From Chlorobiaceae bacterium (GTDB lineage: Bacteria > Bacteroidota > Chlorobiia > Chlorobiales > Chlorobiaceae), in NCBI GenBank assembly GCA_013334225.1, contig JAAXXY010000008.1, positions 17,529 through 81,528 of the forward strand: a stretch of 64,000 nt of DNA. The letters are read 5' to 3'. Below, piece after piece: positions 9,252 to 18,506 of the stretch. Within the stretch, counting starts at the first letter, position 1. Each line of letters opens with the position of its first letter. The notes under the pieces are model-generated. The model was not told where the DNA came from. It worked only from the letters and a program-made list of their open reading frames with translations, and ran no database searches. Position numbers and translations under genes: made by a program.

Positions 9252-10097
9252 ATGAACAATATATTATACAATAACCTGCCACTGTTAATTCTCAACCAGT
9301 TCGTCTCCCTGTTCTATCTTGTCACGGCGATCCTTTACGGGGTGCACTTTTTCAGCGAAAACAACATCGCAAAAACATACAAGCAGCCTTTTCTCGCTGT
9401 GACGGTGCTGATGCACGTGGTTTATCTCGGCCTGCTGACTTCGACCGAAGGATACAAGCTCGGATATTCGACATTCAACCTCATGACGATGGTGGCAGTG
9501 ACCCTGACAATTACCTATCTTTTCGTCGAGTTTACCACCAAAAGCGACCGGACAGGCTTTTTTATCATCTCGTTTGCCACCGGCGCCCAGTTGATCTCGT
9601 CCATCCTGACAGCTCTGACACCGAATACAGGATTGACTTTCAGCGGTATCGGCATAGGCGTTCACCTGATAGCTTCGATTTTCGGGTTCAGCGCCATAGC
9701 GATCGCCGGGCTTTACAGTATCCTTTACCTGCTGCTTTTCCGCCAGATACAGAAAAACCGCTTCGACCTGCTTTTTCAGCGTCTGCCAAATCTCGAGGTA
9801 CTTGAAATGCTTACCATGCATGCAGTGGCATTCGGCTTCGTATTCCTCTCGATCACGCTCTTTGCCGGAATCATCGAACAGCAGGCTTCAGGAAAGGTAA
9901 TATCGTTCTTCGAGCCCAGGATGATCACCCTTACCATCATATGGCTGCTGTACGGTGCAAGCATATTTGTCAAGCCCCTTATCGGCTGGGATCTCAAACA
10001 TATGGCCTATCTTTTTATTTTCCTGTTTCTTTTTGTTACCGTTCTGATCGTGTTTATGACCTTTTTTTCTCCGACTTTTCACCGGATCCCCTTTTAA
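9252..10097 (+). CDS. HemX/CcsA-like integral membrane protein upstream of hemA
   Basis: This 281-residue polytopic membrane protein shows about eight hydrophobic segments, beginning NLPLLILNQFVSLFYLVTAI and ending near YLFIFLFLFVTVLIVFMTFF. It resembles the cytochrome c assembly (CcsA/ResC) fold. The position directly before hemA is that of HemX, a membrane protein thought to modulate glutamyl-tRNA reductase or haem handling. The haem-binding WWD tryptophan-rich motif of true CcsA is not obvious, but several His residues occur (for example MHAVAFGF). It lies 132 nt before hemA, with a promoter-like sequence between, so hemA may also be transcribed alone. The family call is reasonably sure; the function is inferred. 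Confidence 0.75.
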   Translation: MNNILYNNLPLLILNQFVSLFYLVTAILYGVHFFSENNIAKTYKQPFLAVTVLMHVVYLGLLTSTEGYKLGYSTFNLMTMVAVTLTITYLFVEFTTKSDRTGFFIISFATGAQLISSILTALTPNTGLTFSGIGIGVHLIASIFGFSAIAIAGLYSILYLLLFRQIQKNRFDLLFQRLPNLEVLEMLTMHAVAFGFVFLSITLFAGIIEQQASGKVISFFEPRMITLTIIWLLYGASIFVKPLIGWDLKHMAYLFIFLFLFVTVLIVFMTFFSPTFHRIPF

Positions 10098-10111
10098 AAA
10101 GTCCATTGTAC

Positions 10112-10140
10112 TTGAAAATAAAAGGCTTTTAAGGTATATT
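10112..10140 (+). promoter_or_regulatory. Sigma-70-like promoter candidate for hemA
   Basis: TTGAAA (10112-10117) and TATATT (10135-10140) are separated by exactly 17 nt. The elements lie about 90 nt before the hemA ATG in the hemX-hemA gap. This is a sequence match only. Confidence 0.45.
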
Positions 10141-10229
10141 AAAAATTCAACGGTTTATCTCCGTAAGATCTGAGGGAGCATTGTTTTCATTGCATTCGTA
10201 CCTGATCAGTTCACTAAAACAACCCTGCC

Positions 10230-11507
10230 ATGAACATCATTTCAGTTGGTGTCAACCATAAAACAGCACCTATTGAAATCCGCGAAAGAATATCACTTAC
10301 AGAAACCCAGAACAAGGAATTCATCTCGGGCCTGATTTCGAGCGGACTTGCCCATGAAGCAATGGTGGTTTCCACTTGCAACCGAACCGAGCTCTATGTC
10401 GTTCCGGCCCTGCATGAAGTAACCGGGGAATTCCTCAAGGAATATCTTATTTCTTACAAGGATGCACGTAACGAGGTTCGCCCAGAACACTTTTTCGGAA
10501 GATTCTACTGCGGGACCGCGCGCCATCTTTTTGAGGTGGCAAGTGCTATCGACTCACTGATCCTTGGCGAAGGCCAGATTCTCGGACAGGTCAAGAACGC
10601 CTACAGGATTGCCGCTGAAACGCAGGCTGCAGGTATTCTCCTGACCCGTCTCTGCCATACCGCCTTCAGTGTCGCCAAAAAGGTCAAGACAAAAACAAAA
10701 ATCATGGAGGGCGCCGTATCGGTCAGCTATGCGGCCGTCGAACTTGCACAGAAAATTTTCTCGAACCTCTCGGTCAAGAAGATACTGCTGATCGGTGCAG
10801 GTGAAACAGGGGAGCTGGCTGCAAAACATATGTTCCAGAAAACCGCCCGGAACATTGTCATTACAAACCGTACGCAATCCAAAGCCGAGACTCTTGCCGA
10901 AGAGCTCGGAACAAACAAAGTCCTGCCTTTCGAAACCTTCAAGGAACACCTTCACGAATTCGATATCATCATCACCGCCGTCAGCACGAAAGATTATATT
11001 CTTACCGAAGCGGAAATGCATCAGAGCATGATGAAGCGCAAGCTTAAACCGGTGATCATCCTCGATCTCGGCCTTCCGAGAAACGTCGATCCGGATATCG
11101 GAAAACTGCAGAACATGTTCCTGAAGGATATCGATGCTCTCAAGCATATCATCGACAAAAACCTCGAACGCCGCCGCGCCGAGCTTCCAAAGGTCAAGGG
11201 GATCATCGACGAGGAGCTTGTCGGTTTTGCCCAGTGGATCAACACACTTAAAGTGAGGCCGACCATCGTCGACCTTCAGTCGAAATTCATTGAGATCAAG
11301 GAAAAGGAGCTCGAACGTTACCGTTACAAAGTCAGCGAAGAAGAGCTGCTGAGGATGGAGCATCTGACAGACAGGATCCTGAAAAAAATCCTCCATCATC
11401 CGATCAAAATGCTCAAAGCGCCTATCGATACGGCGGATTCAATCCCGAGCAGGGTCAATCTTGTACGCAACATCTTCGATCTCGAAGAACCCAATCAGTC
11501 ATATTAA
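10230..11507 (+). CDS. hemA: Glutamyl-tRNA reductase
   Basis: HemA reduces glutamyl-tRNA to glutamate-1-semialdehyde with NADPH. This is the first committed step of the C5 route to haem, (bacterio)chlorophyll and cobalamin. It is 425 residues. The N-terminal catalytic domain has the nucleophilic Cys50 in STCNRTELY. Next come the [10 protein letters not shown] segment and the NADPH-binding [10 protein letters not shown] loop at about 186-195. A C-terminal dimerisation helix domain (from about residue 310) ends the protein. The gene heads hemA-hemC-hemD, which read in the same direction with gaps of 21 nt and a 1-nt overlap. Length and motifs are normal. Confidence 0.97.
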   Translation: MNIISVGVNHKTAPIEIRERISLTETQNKEFISGLISSGLAHEAMVVSTCNRTELYVVPALHEVTGEFLKEYLISYKDARNEVRPEHFFGRFYCGTARHLFEVASAIDSLILGEGQILGQVKNAYRIAAETQAAGILLTRLCHTAFSVAKKVKTKTKIMEGAVSVSYAAVELAQKIFSNLSVKKILLIGAGETGELAAKHMFQKTARNIVITNRTQSKAETLAEELGTNKVLPFETFKEHLHEFDIIITAVSTKDYILTEAEMHQSMMKRKLKPVIILDLGLPRNVDPDIGKLQNMFLKDIDALKHIIDKNLERRRAELPKVKGIIDEELVGFAQWINTLKVRPTIVDLQSKFIEIKEKELERYRYKVSEEELLRMEHLTDRILKKILHHPIKMLKAPIDTADSIPSRVNLVRNIFDLEEPNQSY

Positions 11508-11528
11508 ATTCATAATATCGTAATTGCC

Positions 11529-12470
11529 TTGAAAAAAAAGCTTATCATCGGTACCAGGTCCAGCCCTCTCGCTCTGTGGCAGGCAGATTTCACCAAAAAC
11601 GAACTTTCCCGGCATTTTCCAGAGCTTGATATCGAGCTGAAACTTGTCAAAACAACCGGTGATGTTCTTCTCGACTCCCCTCTATCGAAAATCGGGGATA
11701 TGGGACTTTTCACAAAGGATATTGAAAAACATCTCATTGCAAAGGAGATCGATCTTGCCGTCCACAGCCTGAAAGATGTTCCTACATCAACACCTGAAGG
11801 CCTCATCATCACATCCTTTACCGAGCGTGAGGACACCAGGGACGTCATTATTTCAAAAAACGGCGCGGCACTGAAAGACCTTCCGCAGAATTCGAGAGTT
11901 GCGACAAGCAGCCTCCGCAGGATGTCGCAGCTGCTCAGCATACGCCCGGATCTCGATATCCGCGATATCAGGGGAAACCTGAACACCCGTTTCAAGAAGT
12001 TCGACGACGGCGAATTCGACGCCATGATGCTTGCCTATGCCGGCGTCTACCGCCTGAAATTCAGTGACCGTATCTCTGAAATCCTTCCTCACGACATAAT
12101 GCTTCCGGCAGTCGGTCAGGGTGCGCTCGGTATCGAAACCCGTGTCGATGACGAACAGACAAGGGAAATTGTCCGCATTCTCAATCATTCCAATACGGAA
12201 TACTGCTGCAAAGCCGAACGGGCTCTGCTTCGACATCTGCAGGGTGGTTGCCAGATTCCGATCGGTGCTTATGCTTCGTTCAAGAACGGAACACTGAAAC
12301 TGCTGGCCTATGTCGGTTCGGTCAACGGCAAAACCGCACTGCGTAACGAAATCACAAAAACCGGCCTTATCAGCCCTGACCAGGCTGAAGATGCCGGTAT
12401 CGCGCTCGCTGAAGAACTCCTGAAGCAGGGTGCAGACAAAATCCTGTCTGAAATCCGCAAGACCCGGTAA
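11529..12470 (+). CDS. hemC: Porphobilinogen deaminase (hydroxymethylbilane synthase)
   Basis: HemC polymerises four porphobilinogen units to hydroxymethylbilane. The protein is 313 residues and starts at TTG ([18 protein letters not shown]); no ATG fits the conserved N-terminus, so the rare start is well supported. The dipyrromethane cofactor Cys241 lies in [12 protein letters not shown]. Substrate-binding motifs include HSLKDVPT and [10 protein letters not shown]. The stop codon overlaps the hemD ATG by one base (TAATG), indicating translational coupling. A weak TTG start may limit expression relative to hemA. Confidence 0.97.
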   Translation: MKKKLIIGTRSSPLALWQADFTKNELSRHFPELDIELKLVKTTGDVLLDSPLSKIGDMGLFTKDIEKHLIAKEIDLAVHSLKDVPTSTPEGLIITSFTEREDTRDVIISKNGAALKDLPQNSRVATSSLRRMSQLLSIRPDLDIRDIRGNLNTRFKKFDDGEFDAMMLAYAGVYRLKFSDRISEILPHDIMLPAVGQGALGIETRVDDEQTREIVRILNHSNTEYCCKAERALLRHLQGGCQIPIGAYASFKNGTLKLLAYVGSVNGKTALRNEITKTGLISPDQAEDAGIALAEELLKQGADKILSEIRKTR

Positions 12471-13216
12471 TGAAAACAGTTCTCGTTACCCGTCCAAGGC
12501 ACCAGGCAGAATCTTTCGTGAGGGAACTGGAAAAGTACGGTCTGATCTCCGTTGTTTTTCCGACAATTGAAATCAGGCCGGTTCCCGGTTGGCAGGTTCC
12601 CGACCTCACCCGGTTTGACGGTGTTTTTTTCACCAGCCCGAACAGCGTGAGCTTCTTTATGGAGCCCCTGCTCAAGGACAAACCTGAAGAACTCGACAAT
12701 CTCGGAAAACTCAAGGTTTGGGCTGTTGGCAAGACAACAGCCCAGGATCTTGCGAATTATGGCGTTGCAACACAGCCGGTACCGAAAATTGCCGATGCGG
12801 CATCACTTATGGAAGAGATCGACGGCAGTGAAATCCTGGGGCGAACGTTCCTTTTCCTGAGGGGCAACCTCTCGCTCGGCATCGTTGCGGACATTATCGG
12901 TAAAAGAGGCGGAACGTGCGTCGAGCTGACTGTTTACGAAAATATCCCGCCATCGCTTGAAGAGACCGGCAAAGTGAAAACGCTTCTCGAAAGCGGTGAA
13001 CTTTCCTGCCTCTCGTTCACCAGCCCGTCAACCGCTATAAATTTTTTTGAAGCGATCGGAACAACCGCTCTTCCTGAAGGTGTCCTTGTCGCGGCAATCG
13101 GCACGACTACAGCAAAGGCTCTTGAAAAGCTCGGTGTCAAAACGGACATCATCCCCGAATATTTCGACTCCCCTAACTTTGCAAAGGCCATAGCAGGAGC
13201 ACTCTCTGAAGGGTAA
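12470..13216 (+). CDS. hemD: Uroporphyrinogen-III synthase
   Basis: HemD cyclises hydroxymethylbilane with inversion of ring D to give uroporphyrinogen III. The protein has 248 residues and the two-lobed HemD pattern: [13 protein letters not shown] at the start, [15 protein letters not shown] near residue 50, a VWAVGKTTA turn near 85 and the second-lobe [15 protein letters not shown] around 180. The family is weakly conserved, but the hemC-coupled position makes the call firm. It ends the hemACD cluster; the next gene is convergent. Confidence 0.93.
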   Translation: MKTVLVTRPRHQAESFVRELEKYGLISVVFPTIEIRPVPGWQVPDLTRFDGVFFTSPNSVSFFMEPLLKDKPEELDNLGKLKVWAVGKTTAQDLANYGVATQPVPKIADAASLMEEIDGSEILGRTFLFLRGNLSLGIVADIIGKRGGTCVELTVYENIPPSLEETGKVKTLLESGELSCLSFTSPSTAINFFEAIGTTALPEGVLVAAIGTTTAKALEKLGVKTDIIPEYFDSPNFAKAIAGALSEG

Positions 13217-13244
13217 CGCTCTTTTCCGCTTCTTTCAGACGAAA

Positions 13245-13976
13245 TCAGAGCTCTTCGATATCCGGAATGTCGTCGATATCGATCGAAGACTTCAACCTGA
13301 TCGTTTTCGGTTCATCAGCTTTTCTGCTGTCACCCGCATCTTCCAGTTTCGTGAGGTTTTCGATATCGGGAATATCGTCATAAAGTTCCGGTGACGGAAG
13401 GACCCTGATCATCGAGATGTACCCGTCATCATCACTCTTCTCTGTTTTTTCTGAAGATCGGATTTCCCCTGAAACCTTTATTCCGGATGTCGATTGCTCG
13501 AGAAGCGATCGCATCTGCTCCTCAACAGCAGATCTTGTTGCTTTCTGGGGCTCAGCGGCCTGAAAAAGCTGTAACTGCCGGTCTTCTTCATAATCGCCAT
13601 TGCAGGCGCTCCTCGGCATTTTAGCCCCATTGTCGCCCTCGGCTGCGTCATCGCCGTTTGATGCGCCTGGCAAGAACTGGGCATTTGGTTCACGGGAAAC
13701 CGTATACGATCTTCTCCGCCTTGAACTGCCTCTGCTCTGCGTGACCTCGAACGCATCGAATTTCTGCTCTATAACATCACGGAGTGAATCTTCGAGTTCG
13801 ATACGCATGGAGTGCAATAGCTGCACGGTATCCGCTCTCTGCTGGGCAAGCTCCCTGCGTATATCCTGGCCGGTCCGATCAATTTCATTTTTTTTCTGTC
13901 CCGGCCACCCGGTCACCATCATGGCTATGATGCCCCCAAGCAGGAGTATGATGACAATGAGCAGAAAAATGATCAT
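13245..13976 (-). CDS. Membrane-anchored protein of unknown function with a repeated C-terminal acidic motif
   Basis: I do not recognise this 243-residue protein. It begins with a single strong membrane helix (IIFLLIVIILLLGGIIAMMV), then a helical, coiled-coil-like segment to about residue 80, then a low-complexity polar region. The C-terminal part holds DDIPDIENL and, as the last residues, DDIPDIEEL: the same acidic motif twice. The N-terminal anchor plus coiled coil resembles RmuC-type proteins, but no nuclease domain is seen. The start overlaps the stop of the upstream phosphatase gene (ATGA), so the two are coupled. Confidence 0.7.
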   Translation of the reverse strand: MIIFLLIVIILLLGGIIAMMVTGWPGQKKNEIDRTGQDIRRELAQQRADTVQLLHSMRIELEDSLRDVIEQKFDAFEVTQSRGSSRRRRSYTVSREPNAQFLPGASNGDDAAEGDNGAKMPRSACNGDYEEDRQLQLFQAAEPQKATRSAVEEQMRSLLEQSTSGIKVSGEIRSSEKTEKSDDDGYISMIRVLPSPELYDDIPDIENLTKLEDAGDSRKADEPKTIRLKSSIDIDDIPDIEEL

Positions 13977-14752
13977 TCTGAATGATTCCGCATGTTCTCA
14001 ATAGCTCTTATCAAACCGTTTCCGATAATCCTGTTCGCGCTGACAAGACCTTCACCAGATATAGTCGTATGGCCCCGGTAATCAAAACAGCACCCTCCCG
14101 CTTCAAGCACAACCGGAATGAGGGCTGCGCAATCCCATGGGCTCATGATTTTGTCAACGGCAACTTCGGCACGCCCGGATGCCACAAGCATATGGCCGTA
14201 GCAATCTCCCCAACCCCTCACGAGTCCTGCTTCATTGCGTAACAGATCGACCGGATGAGATGACGTCGGATCGAGCAGATACTCCTTTTCCGTATACAGC
14301 ACTGTTGCGTTACCAACCTCGGCGACTGCGGAAACAGATATCGGTGAGCCGTTGAGGTTGGCGCCTGCTCCCCTTTCGGCATAATAAAGTTCGCCAAGTG
14401 CAGGAAAATTAACGACACCCAGACGGAGATCATCATCTTCTTCAAGCGCAATCATTACACCATAGAGCGGTACTCCGTGAATGAAAGCCTTTGTCCCGTC
14501 TATCGGATCGATAATCCAGCGCCGGTTGCTGACGGAAGGACGCTCGTCGAATTCCTCGCCAAGCAGTCCGTCATCGGGAAACCGGGAATGAATGACATCC
14601 CTGATCAATTTTTCGGTATTCCGGTCCGCTTCCGTAACCGGGGTTGCATCCCTTTTTGTAAAAACCTGAAGGGTCTTGCGGGAAAAATAGCCCAATGTCA
14701 ATTTACCTGCCTGTTCGGCAAGATCAACTGCAAGTTGAAGGTCGGGAGTCAT
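13973..14752 (-). CDS. Inositol-monophosphatase-family phosphatase, probably histidinol-phosphatase (HisN-like)
   Basis: This 259-residue protein is a metal-dependent monophosphatase of the IMPase fold. Metal-binding motifs are GEEFDE near residue 66, DPIDGTKAF near 83 and WDCAAL near 205. The pattern of RDATPVTEADR at the N-terminus and IDGTKAFIHGVPLYGVMIAL is typical of HisN-type histidinol-phosphatases, which complete histidine biosynthesis in organisms lacking HisB/HisJ phosphatases. Inositol-1-phosphatase or PAP phosphatase activity cannot be excluded. It is coupled to the membrane-anchored protein downstream. Confidence 0.85.
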   Translation of the reverse strand: MTPDLQLAVDLAEQAGKLTLGYFSRKTLQVFTKRDATPVTEADRNTEKLIRDVIHSRFPDDGLLGEEFDERPSVSNRRWIIDPIDGTKAFIHGVPLYGVMIALEEDDDLRLGVVNFPALGELYYAERGAGANLNGSPISVSAVAEVGNATVLYTEKEYLLDPTSSHPVDLLRNEAGLVRGWGDCYGHMLVASGRAEVAVDKIMSPWDCAALIPVVLEAGGCCFDYRGHTTISGEGLVSANRIIGNGLIRAIENMRNHSE

Positions 14753-15017
14753 CTACAGGTAGTTTAATGTACCGTAATGAAAAAATATAACATTATTCGG
14801 TGTCGATTGCCGATAACGAAGGCGGATATTCGCTTTTTTTTTTCAATATTGGAAATCTACAACTGAGGAAAGCAAAGAAAAAGTTGAACATATCGGCCTG
14901 AAACGCCTGCCGGATTCTAACAGTCAGGCTTGTGGCACGCCGGAAAGTCAGAAAGATTATCCGCTTAGGGGAATAGACGCCCTCCATGTCAGTCAATCCA
15001 AATTATCGATCTTGCCC

Positions 15018-16559
15018 ATGAAACGCCTGATTGCAGAACGAGAAAAAGCACGCCTCGGAGGCGGTGAAAAACGCATAGAAGCGCAGCACAATAAAGGGAA
15101 GTTCACCGCGAGAGAGCGGATTGACATGCTGCTTGACGAAGGTAGTTTCGAAGAATACGATATGTTTGTCACGCACCGCACCACCGATTTCGATCTCGAC
15201 AAGGAACAGTACCTTTCAGACGGCGTCATTACCGGCCATGGAACGATCGACGGCCGGACAGTCTATATTTTCTCACAGGATTTCACGGTTCTTGGAGGAT
15301 CATTGTCCGAAACCAATGCCCTGAAGATCTGTAAAATCATGGACCAGTCCATGAAAGTCGGCGCGCCGCTCATCGGCATCAACGACAGCGGAGGCGCAAG
15401 AATCCAGGAAGGAGTGAGAAGCCTTGCCGGCTATGCGAGCATTTTCCAGCGCAATATCATGGCATCCGGTGTCATACCCCAGATATCGGCAATCTTCGGC
15501 CCCTGCGCCGGAGGGGCGGTCTACTCTCCCGCTTTGACCGATTTTATCGTTATGACCGACAAAACGAGCTGCATGTTCGTGACCGGCCCGAAAGTGGTCA
15601 AAACCGTAACCGGCGAAACCATATCCGACGAAGACCTCGGCGGTGCATCCATGCATTCGACAAAATCCGGGGTTACCCACTTTGTGGGGGCTGATGAAAA
15701 AGAGAGCATCCTGCTCATCAGGAAACTGCTCAGTTACCTTCCCCAGAACAATCTCGAAGAGCCTCCCCTTTCGGTTTGCGACGATCCACCCGACCGGATC
15801 GACGAAAATCTCAATACCATCATACCGGAAAAACCCTCCATCCCCTATGATGTGAAAGATATCATCCACTCCATCGCGGATAACGGGGAGTTCCTCGAAG
15901 TACAGAGGCAGTACGCTCGCAACATCGTGATCGGCTTTGTGACCTTCAACGGCATATCAACCGGCATTGTCGCCAACCAGCCGAACTACCTTGCCGGATG
16001 CCTCGATATCAACGCTTCCCGGAAGAGCGCGCGTTTCGTCCGTTTCTGCGACGCGTTCAACATCCCCATTGTCACCCTTGTCGATGTACCGGGCTTTCTG
16101 CCTGGAAGCGCACAGGAGTTCGACGGTATCATCACCAATGGAGCAAAACTTATCTTTGCCTACGGGGAAGCAACCGTCCCGAAAATCACGGTTATCCTCC
16201 GCAAAGCGTATGGAGGCGCTTACTGTGTGATGAGCTCCAAACAGCTGCGCGGTGATGTGAACTACGCCTGGCCGACTGCCGAGATAGCTGTCATGGGCCC
16301 CAAAGGAGCCATAGAGGTACTCTACAACAGGGAACTGAAAACACTCTCTAACGAAGAGGAGAGAGCCCGGTTCGTCGCCGAGAATGCCTCGGAATACCGC
16401 GAGAAATTTTCCAATCCGTATGAAGCGGCAAAATACGGATATATCGATGACATTATCGAGCCCCGTAACACCCGGTTCAGGATAATCCGGGCCTTACAGA
16501 CCCTGTCTACAAAAAAAGACAGCAATCCACCCAAAAAGCACTCGACCCTTCCACTGTAA
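15018..16559 (+). CDS. mmdA: Acyl-CoA carboxyltransferase subunit (methylmalonyl-CoA decarboxylase alpha / PCC beta type)
   Basis: This is the carboxyltransferase of a biotin-dependent acyl-CoA decarboxylase/carboxylase, most likely acting on methylmalonyl-CoA/propionyl-CoA. It has 513 residues from the ATG at 15018; a TTG two codons upstream is a weaker option. Oxyanion and acyl-CoA binding features include NDSGGARIQEGV near residue 115 and GPCAGGAVYSPAL near 160. The carboxybiotin site follows with VPGFLPGSAQEFDGII, RKAYGGAYCVMSS and a MGPKGAIEVLY segment. The following genes encode an OadG-like subunit, a biotin carrier and a sodium-pump beta subunit, so the complex is probably a Na+-translocating methylmalonyl-CoA decarboxylase. 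Running in reverse it would carboxylate propionyl-CoA. Confidence 0.9.
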   Translation: MKRLIAEREKARLGGGEKRIEAQHNKGKFTARERIDMLLDEGSFEEYDMFVTHRTTDFDLDKEQYLSDGVITGHGTIDGRTVYIFSQDFTVLGGSLSETNALKICKIMDQSMKVGAPLIGINDSGGARIQEGVRSLAGYASIFQRNIMASGVIPQISAIFGPCAGGAVYSPALTDFIVMTDKTSCMFVTGPKVVKTVTGETISDEDLGGASMHSTKSGVTHFVGADEKESILLIRKLLSYLPQNNLEEPPLSVCDDPPDRIDENLNTIIPEKPSIPYDVKDIIHSIADNGEFLEVQRQYARNIVIGFVTFNGISTGIVANQPNYLAGCLDINASRKSARFVRFCDAFNIPIVTLVDVPGFLPGSAQEFDGIITNGAKLIFAYGEATVPKITVILRKAYGGAYCVMSSKQLRGDVNYAWPTAEIAVMGPKGAIEVLYNRELKTLSNEEERARFVAENASEYREKFSNPYEAAKYGYIDDIIEPRNTRFRIIRALQTLSTKKDSNPPKKHSTLPL

Positions 16560-16574
16560 CCATGGATCACGACA

Positions 16575-16946
16575 ATGCTATCCTTTGATCAGCTTCTGCC
16601 GGTTGATTTTTCGGCAATCACGAGGGATCAGATGATCCTTGCCATATTCGGCTATATGACCGTCATCTGTTCTCTTTTTCTTTTTTTCATGGTTTTCAGC
16701 CTGATACCGGCTTTCCGGCAGAGGAAACTCAGGAAAAAGTTCGAAGAGGAAGGAATGCCGGAAATGTCGAACCGAATGGTGCCTGGTGAGGTAAGCGCGG
16801 CAATAGCACTTGCTGTTTCACTCTACCTCGAAGAGCTCCACGACCAGGAAACGTCTGTACTGACCATAAAAAAAGTCGGGAAAACATACTCTCCCTGGAA
16901 TTCGAAAATCTACAATGTCATCAATTTTAACCAGGGTAAAAGATGA
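16575..16946 (+). CDS. OadG-like gamma/delta subunit of a Na+-translocating decarboxylase
   Basis: This small 123-residue membrane protein helps assemble the decarboxylase pump. One N-terminal transmembrane helix (IFGYMTVICSLFLFFMVFSL) is followed by a basic stretch and a cytoplasmic tail. The tail contains EVSAAIALAVSLYL and ends PWNSKIYNVINFN, the signature seen in MmdD/OadG-related proteins. It lies 15 nt after mmdA and overlaps the biotin-carrier gene by 4 nt (ATGA). Confidence 0.85.
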   Translation: MLSFDQLLPVDFSAITRDQMILAIFGYMTVICSLFLFFMVFSLIPAFRQRKLRKKFEEEGMPEMSNRMVPGEVSAAIALAVSLYLEELHDQETSVLTIKKVGKTYSPWNSKIYNVINFNQGKR

Positions 16947-17362
16947 GGCGCTTCAAATTCACGATAGCCGGCAACCGGTATAACGTTGAAATCAGGTCCT
17001 TCGACGACCACGTTACCGAAATCGAGGTAAACGGCACATCATACCTTGTCGAGCTGGACAAAGGAATACCAAGACCGCAGCCTCCGAAAATTGTACGCAC
17101 GGCCCCACCACCGCCGCCAAAGCCTCCAGAACCGCTCAACAAGCCGGGATTGAGCCTTATAAAGGCCCCGCTCCCGGGTACGATTATCGCAATCTCGGTC
17201 GAACCGGGCATGCAGATAGCCATGGACCAGCCGGTACTGGTGCTCGAGGCAATGAAAATGGAGAACAACATCTTTGCCGAAAAACCCGGCATCGTCAAGG
17301 CTGTCCTGGTTTCCGTAGGTGATACTGTCATGCAGGGAGATGTCCTGATCGAAATTGAATAA
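16943..17362 (+). CDS. mmdC: Biotin carboxyl carrier subunit of the decarboxylase
   Basis: This 139-residue protein carries biotin between the carboxyltransferase and the membrane decarboxylase. The N-terminal part is a small beta domain. A Pro-rich hinge (about residues 48-67, with PPPPPKPPEP) follows, then a biotinyl domain. The biotin-accepting Lys105 sits in EAMKMENN, 34 residues from the C-terminus as expected. It is coupled by overlap to the OadG-like gene before it, and the next gene begins within 10 nt. Confidence 0.93.
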   Translation: MRRFKFTIAGNRYNVEIRSFDDHVTEIEVNGTSYLVELDKGIPRPQPPKIVRTAPPPPPKPPEPLNKPGLSLIKAPLPGTIIAISVEPGMQIAMDQPVLVLEAMKMENNIFAEKPGIVKAVLVSVGDTVMQGDVLIEIE

Positions 17363-17369
17363 TACCATC

Positions 17370-18506
17370 ATGGAAGAAATTGCACGTTTTTTCGAATATT
17401 CAGGCTTTGCCAATGCGACGCCGGGTCACTTCCTGATGATCCTTGTGGGCCTGGTATTCATCTACCTCGCTATCCGTTTCGAATATGAACCGCTGCTCCT
17501 CGTCCCGATCGGCTTCGGCATGGTGCTGGGCAACATTCCGTTTCTTGAGCATGCAGGTCTGCGGCTCGGGGTTTACGAGAATGAAAGCGTGATGAAATAC
17601 CTGTATATGGGCGTGCTCAAAGGGGTTTTTCCGCCCCTGATATTCCTCGGAATCGGCGCAATGACGGATTTCTCACCCCTCATATCGAATCCGAAGCTCT
17701 TCCTGCTCGGCGCCGCTGCCCAGCTCGGCATCTTTTTGACCTATATCGGCGCCATAACACTCGGGTTCAACAACCTCGAATCGGCATCGATCGGCATTAT
17801 CGGCGGAGCCGACGGTCCGACAGCGATATTTCTCTCATCGAGGCTTGCCCCACGCCTGATAGGAGCAATAACGATCGCGGCCTACACATATATGGCCCTT
17901 GTCCCTCTGATCCAGCCACCGGTCATGCGTCTGCTGACAACGCAAAAGGAACGCAGGATCAGAATGAAACCGCCCCGTTCGGTTACCAAAAGGGAAAAAG
18001 TGCTCTTTCCCATTATCGGCGTTCTGGTAACGGGTTTCATAGCACCGGGTTCACTCCCCCTGCTCGGCATGCTTTTCCTGGGCAACCTGCTCAGGGAATC
18101 CATGGTTACGAAAAGGCTTGCCGACACGGCAAGAAATGCGGTTATCGATACCGTAACCATTATTCTCGGCGTCACGATCGGAGCTTCAACCCAGGCAACC
18201 ACATTCCTGACGAAGGAGTCACTGCAGATCTTCATCTTGGGTGCGGGAGCATTTGTCATATCGACAGCTGGAGGGGTACTGTTCGCAAAACTCCTGAACC
18301 TTTTTCTTTCCGATGAAAACAGGATCAATCCGCTTATCGGCGCAGCAGGGGTCTCGGCAGTCCCGAACAGCGCAAAGGTTGCCCACCAGGAAGGGCTGAG
18401 AGCTGACCCTTCGAATCACCTGATCATGCATGCCATGGCACCCAATGTCGCCGGTGTTATAGGATCAGCCGTCGCGGCAGGCATCATGATGGGGAGCCTG
18501 CTATGA
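17370..18506 (+). CDS. mmdB: Na+-translocating decarboxylase beta subunit (OadB/MmdB family)
   Basis: The beta subunit decarboxylates carboxybiotin and pumps Na+ out of the cell. It has 378 residues from the ATG at 17370 (MEEIARFFEYSGF); a TTG five codons upstream is less likely. About ten membrane helices are visible. Family motifs include PIGFGMVLGNIP, FLGIGAMTDFSPL, the Na+-site segment GIIGGADGPTAIFLSS and a C-terminal GVSAVPNSAKVA and MHAMAPNVAGVIGSAVAAG. It ends the four-gene operon and overlaps the convergent next gene by 6 nt. Confidence 0.93.
   Translation: MEEIARFFEYSGFANATPGHFLMILVGLVFIYLAIRFEYEPLLLVPIGFGMVLGNIPFLEHAGLRLGVYENESVMKYLYMGVLKGVFPPLIFLGIGAMTDFSPLISNPKLFLLGAAAQLGIFLTYIGAITLGFNNLESASIGIIGGADGPTAIFLSSRLAPRLIGAITIAAYTYMALVPLIQPPVMRLLTTQKERRIRMKPPRSVTKREKVLFPIIGVLVTGFIAPGSLPLLGMLFLGNLLRESMVTKRLADTARNAVIDTVTIILGVTIGASTQATTFLTKESLQIFILGAGAFVISTAGGVLFAKLLNLFLSDENRINPLIGAAGVSAVPNSAKVAHQEGLRADPSNHLIMHAMAPNVAGVIGSAVAAGIMMGSLL

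Noticed and set aside
15300..15869. 189-residue minus-strand frame within mmdA
   Set aside because: Fully antisense to a well-identified carboxyltransferase; no family motifs.
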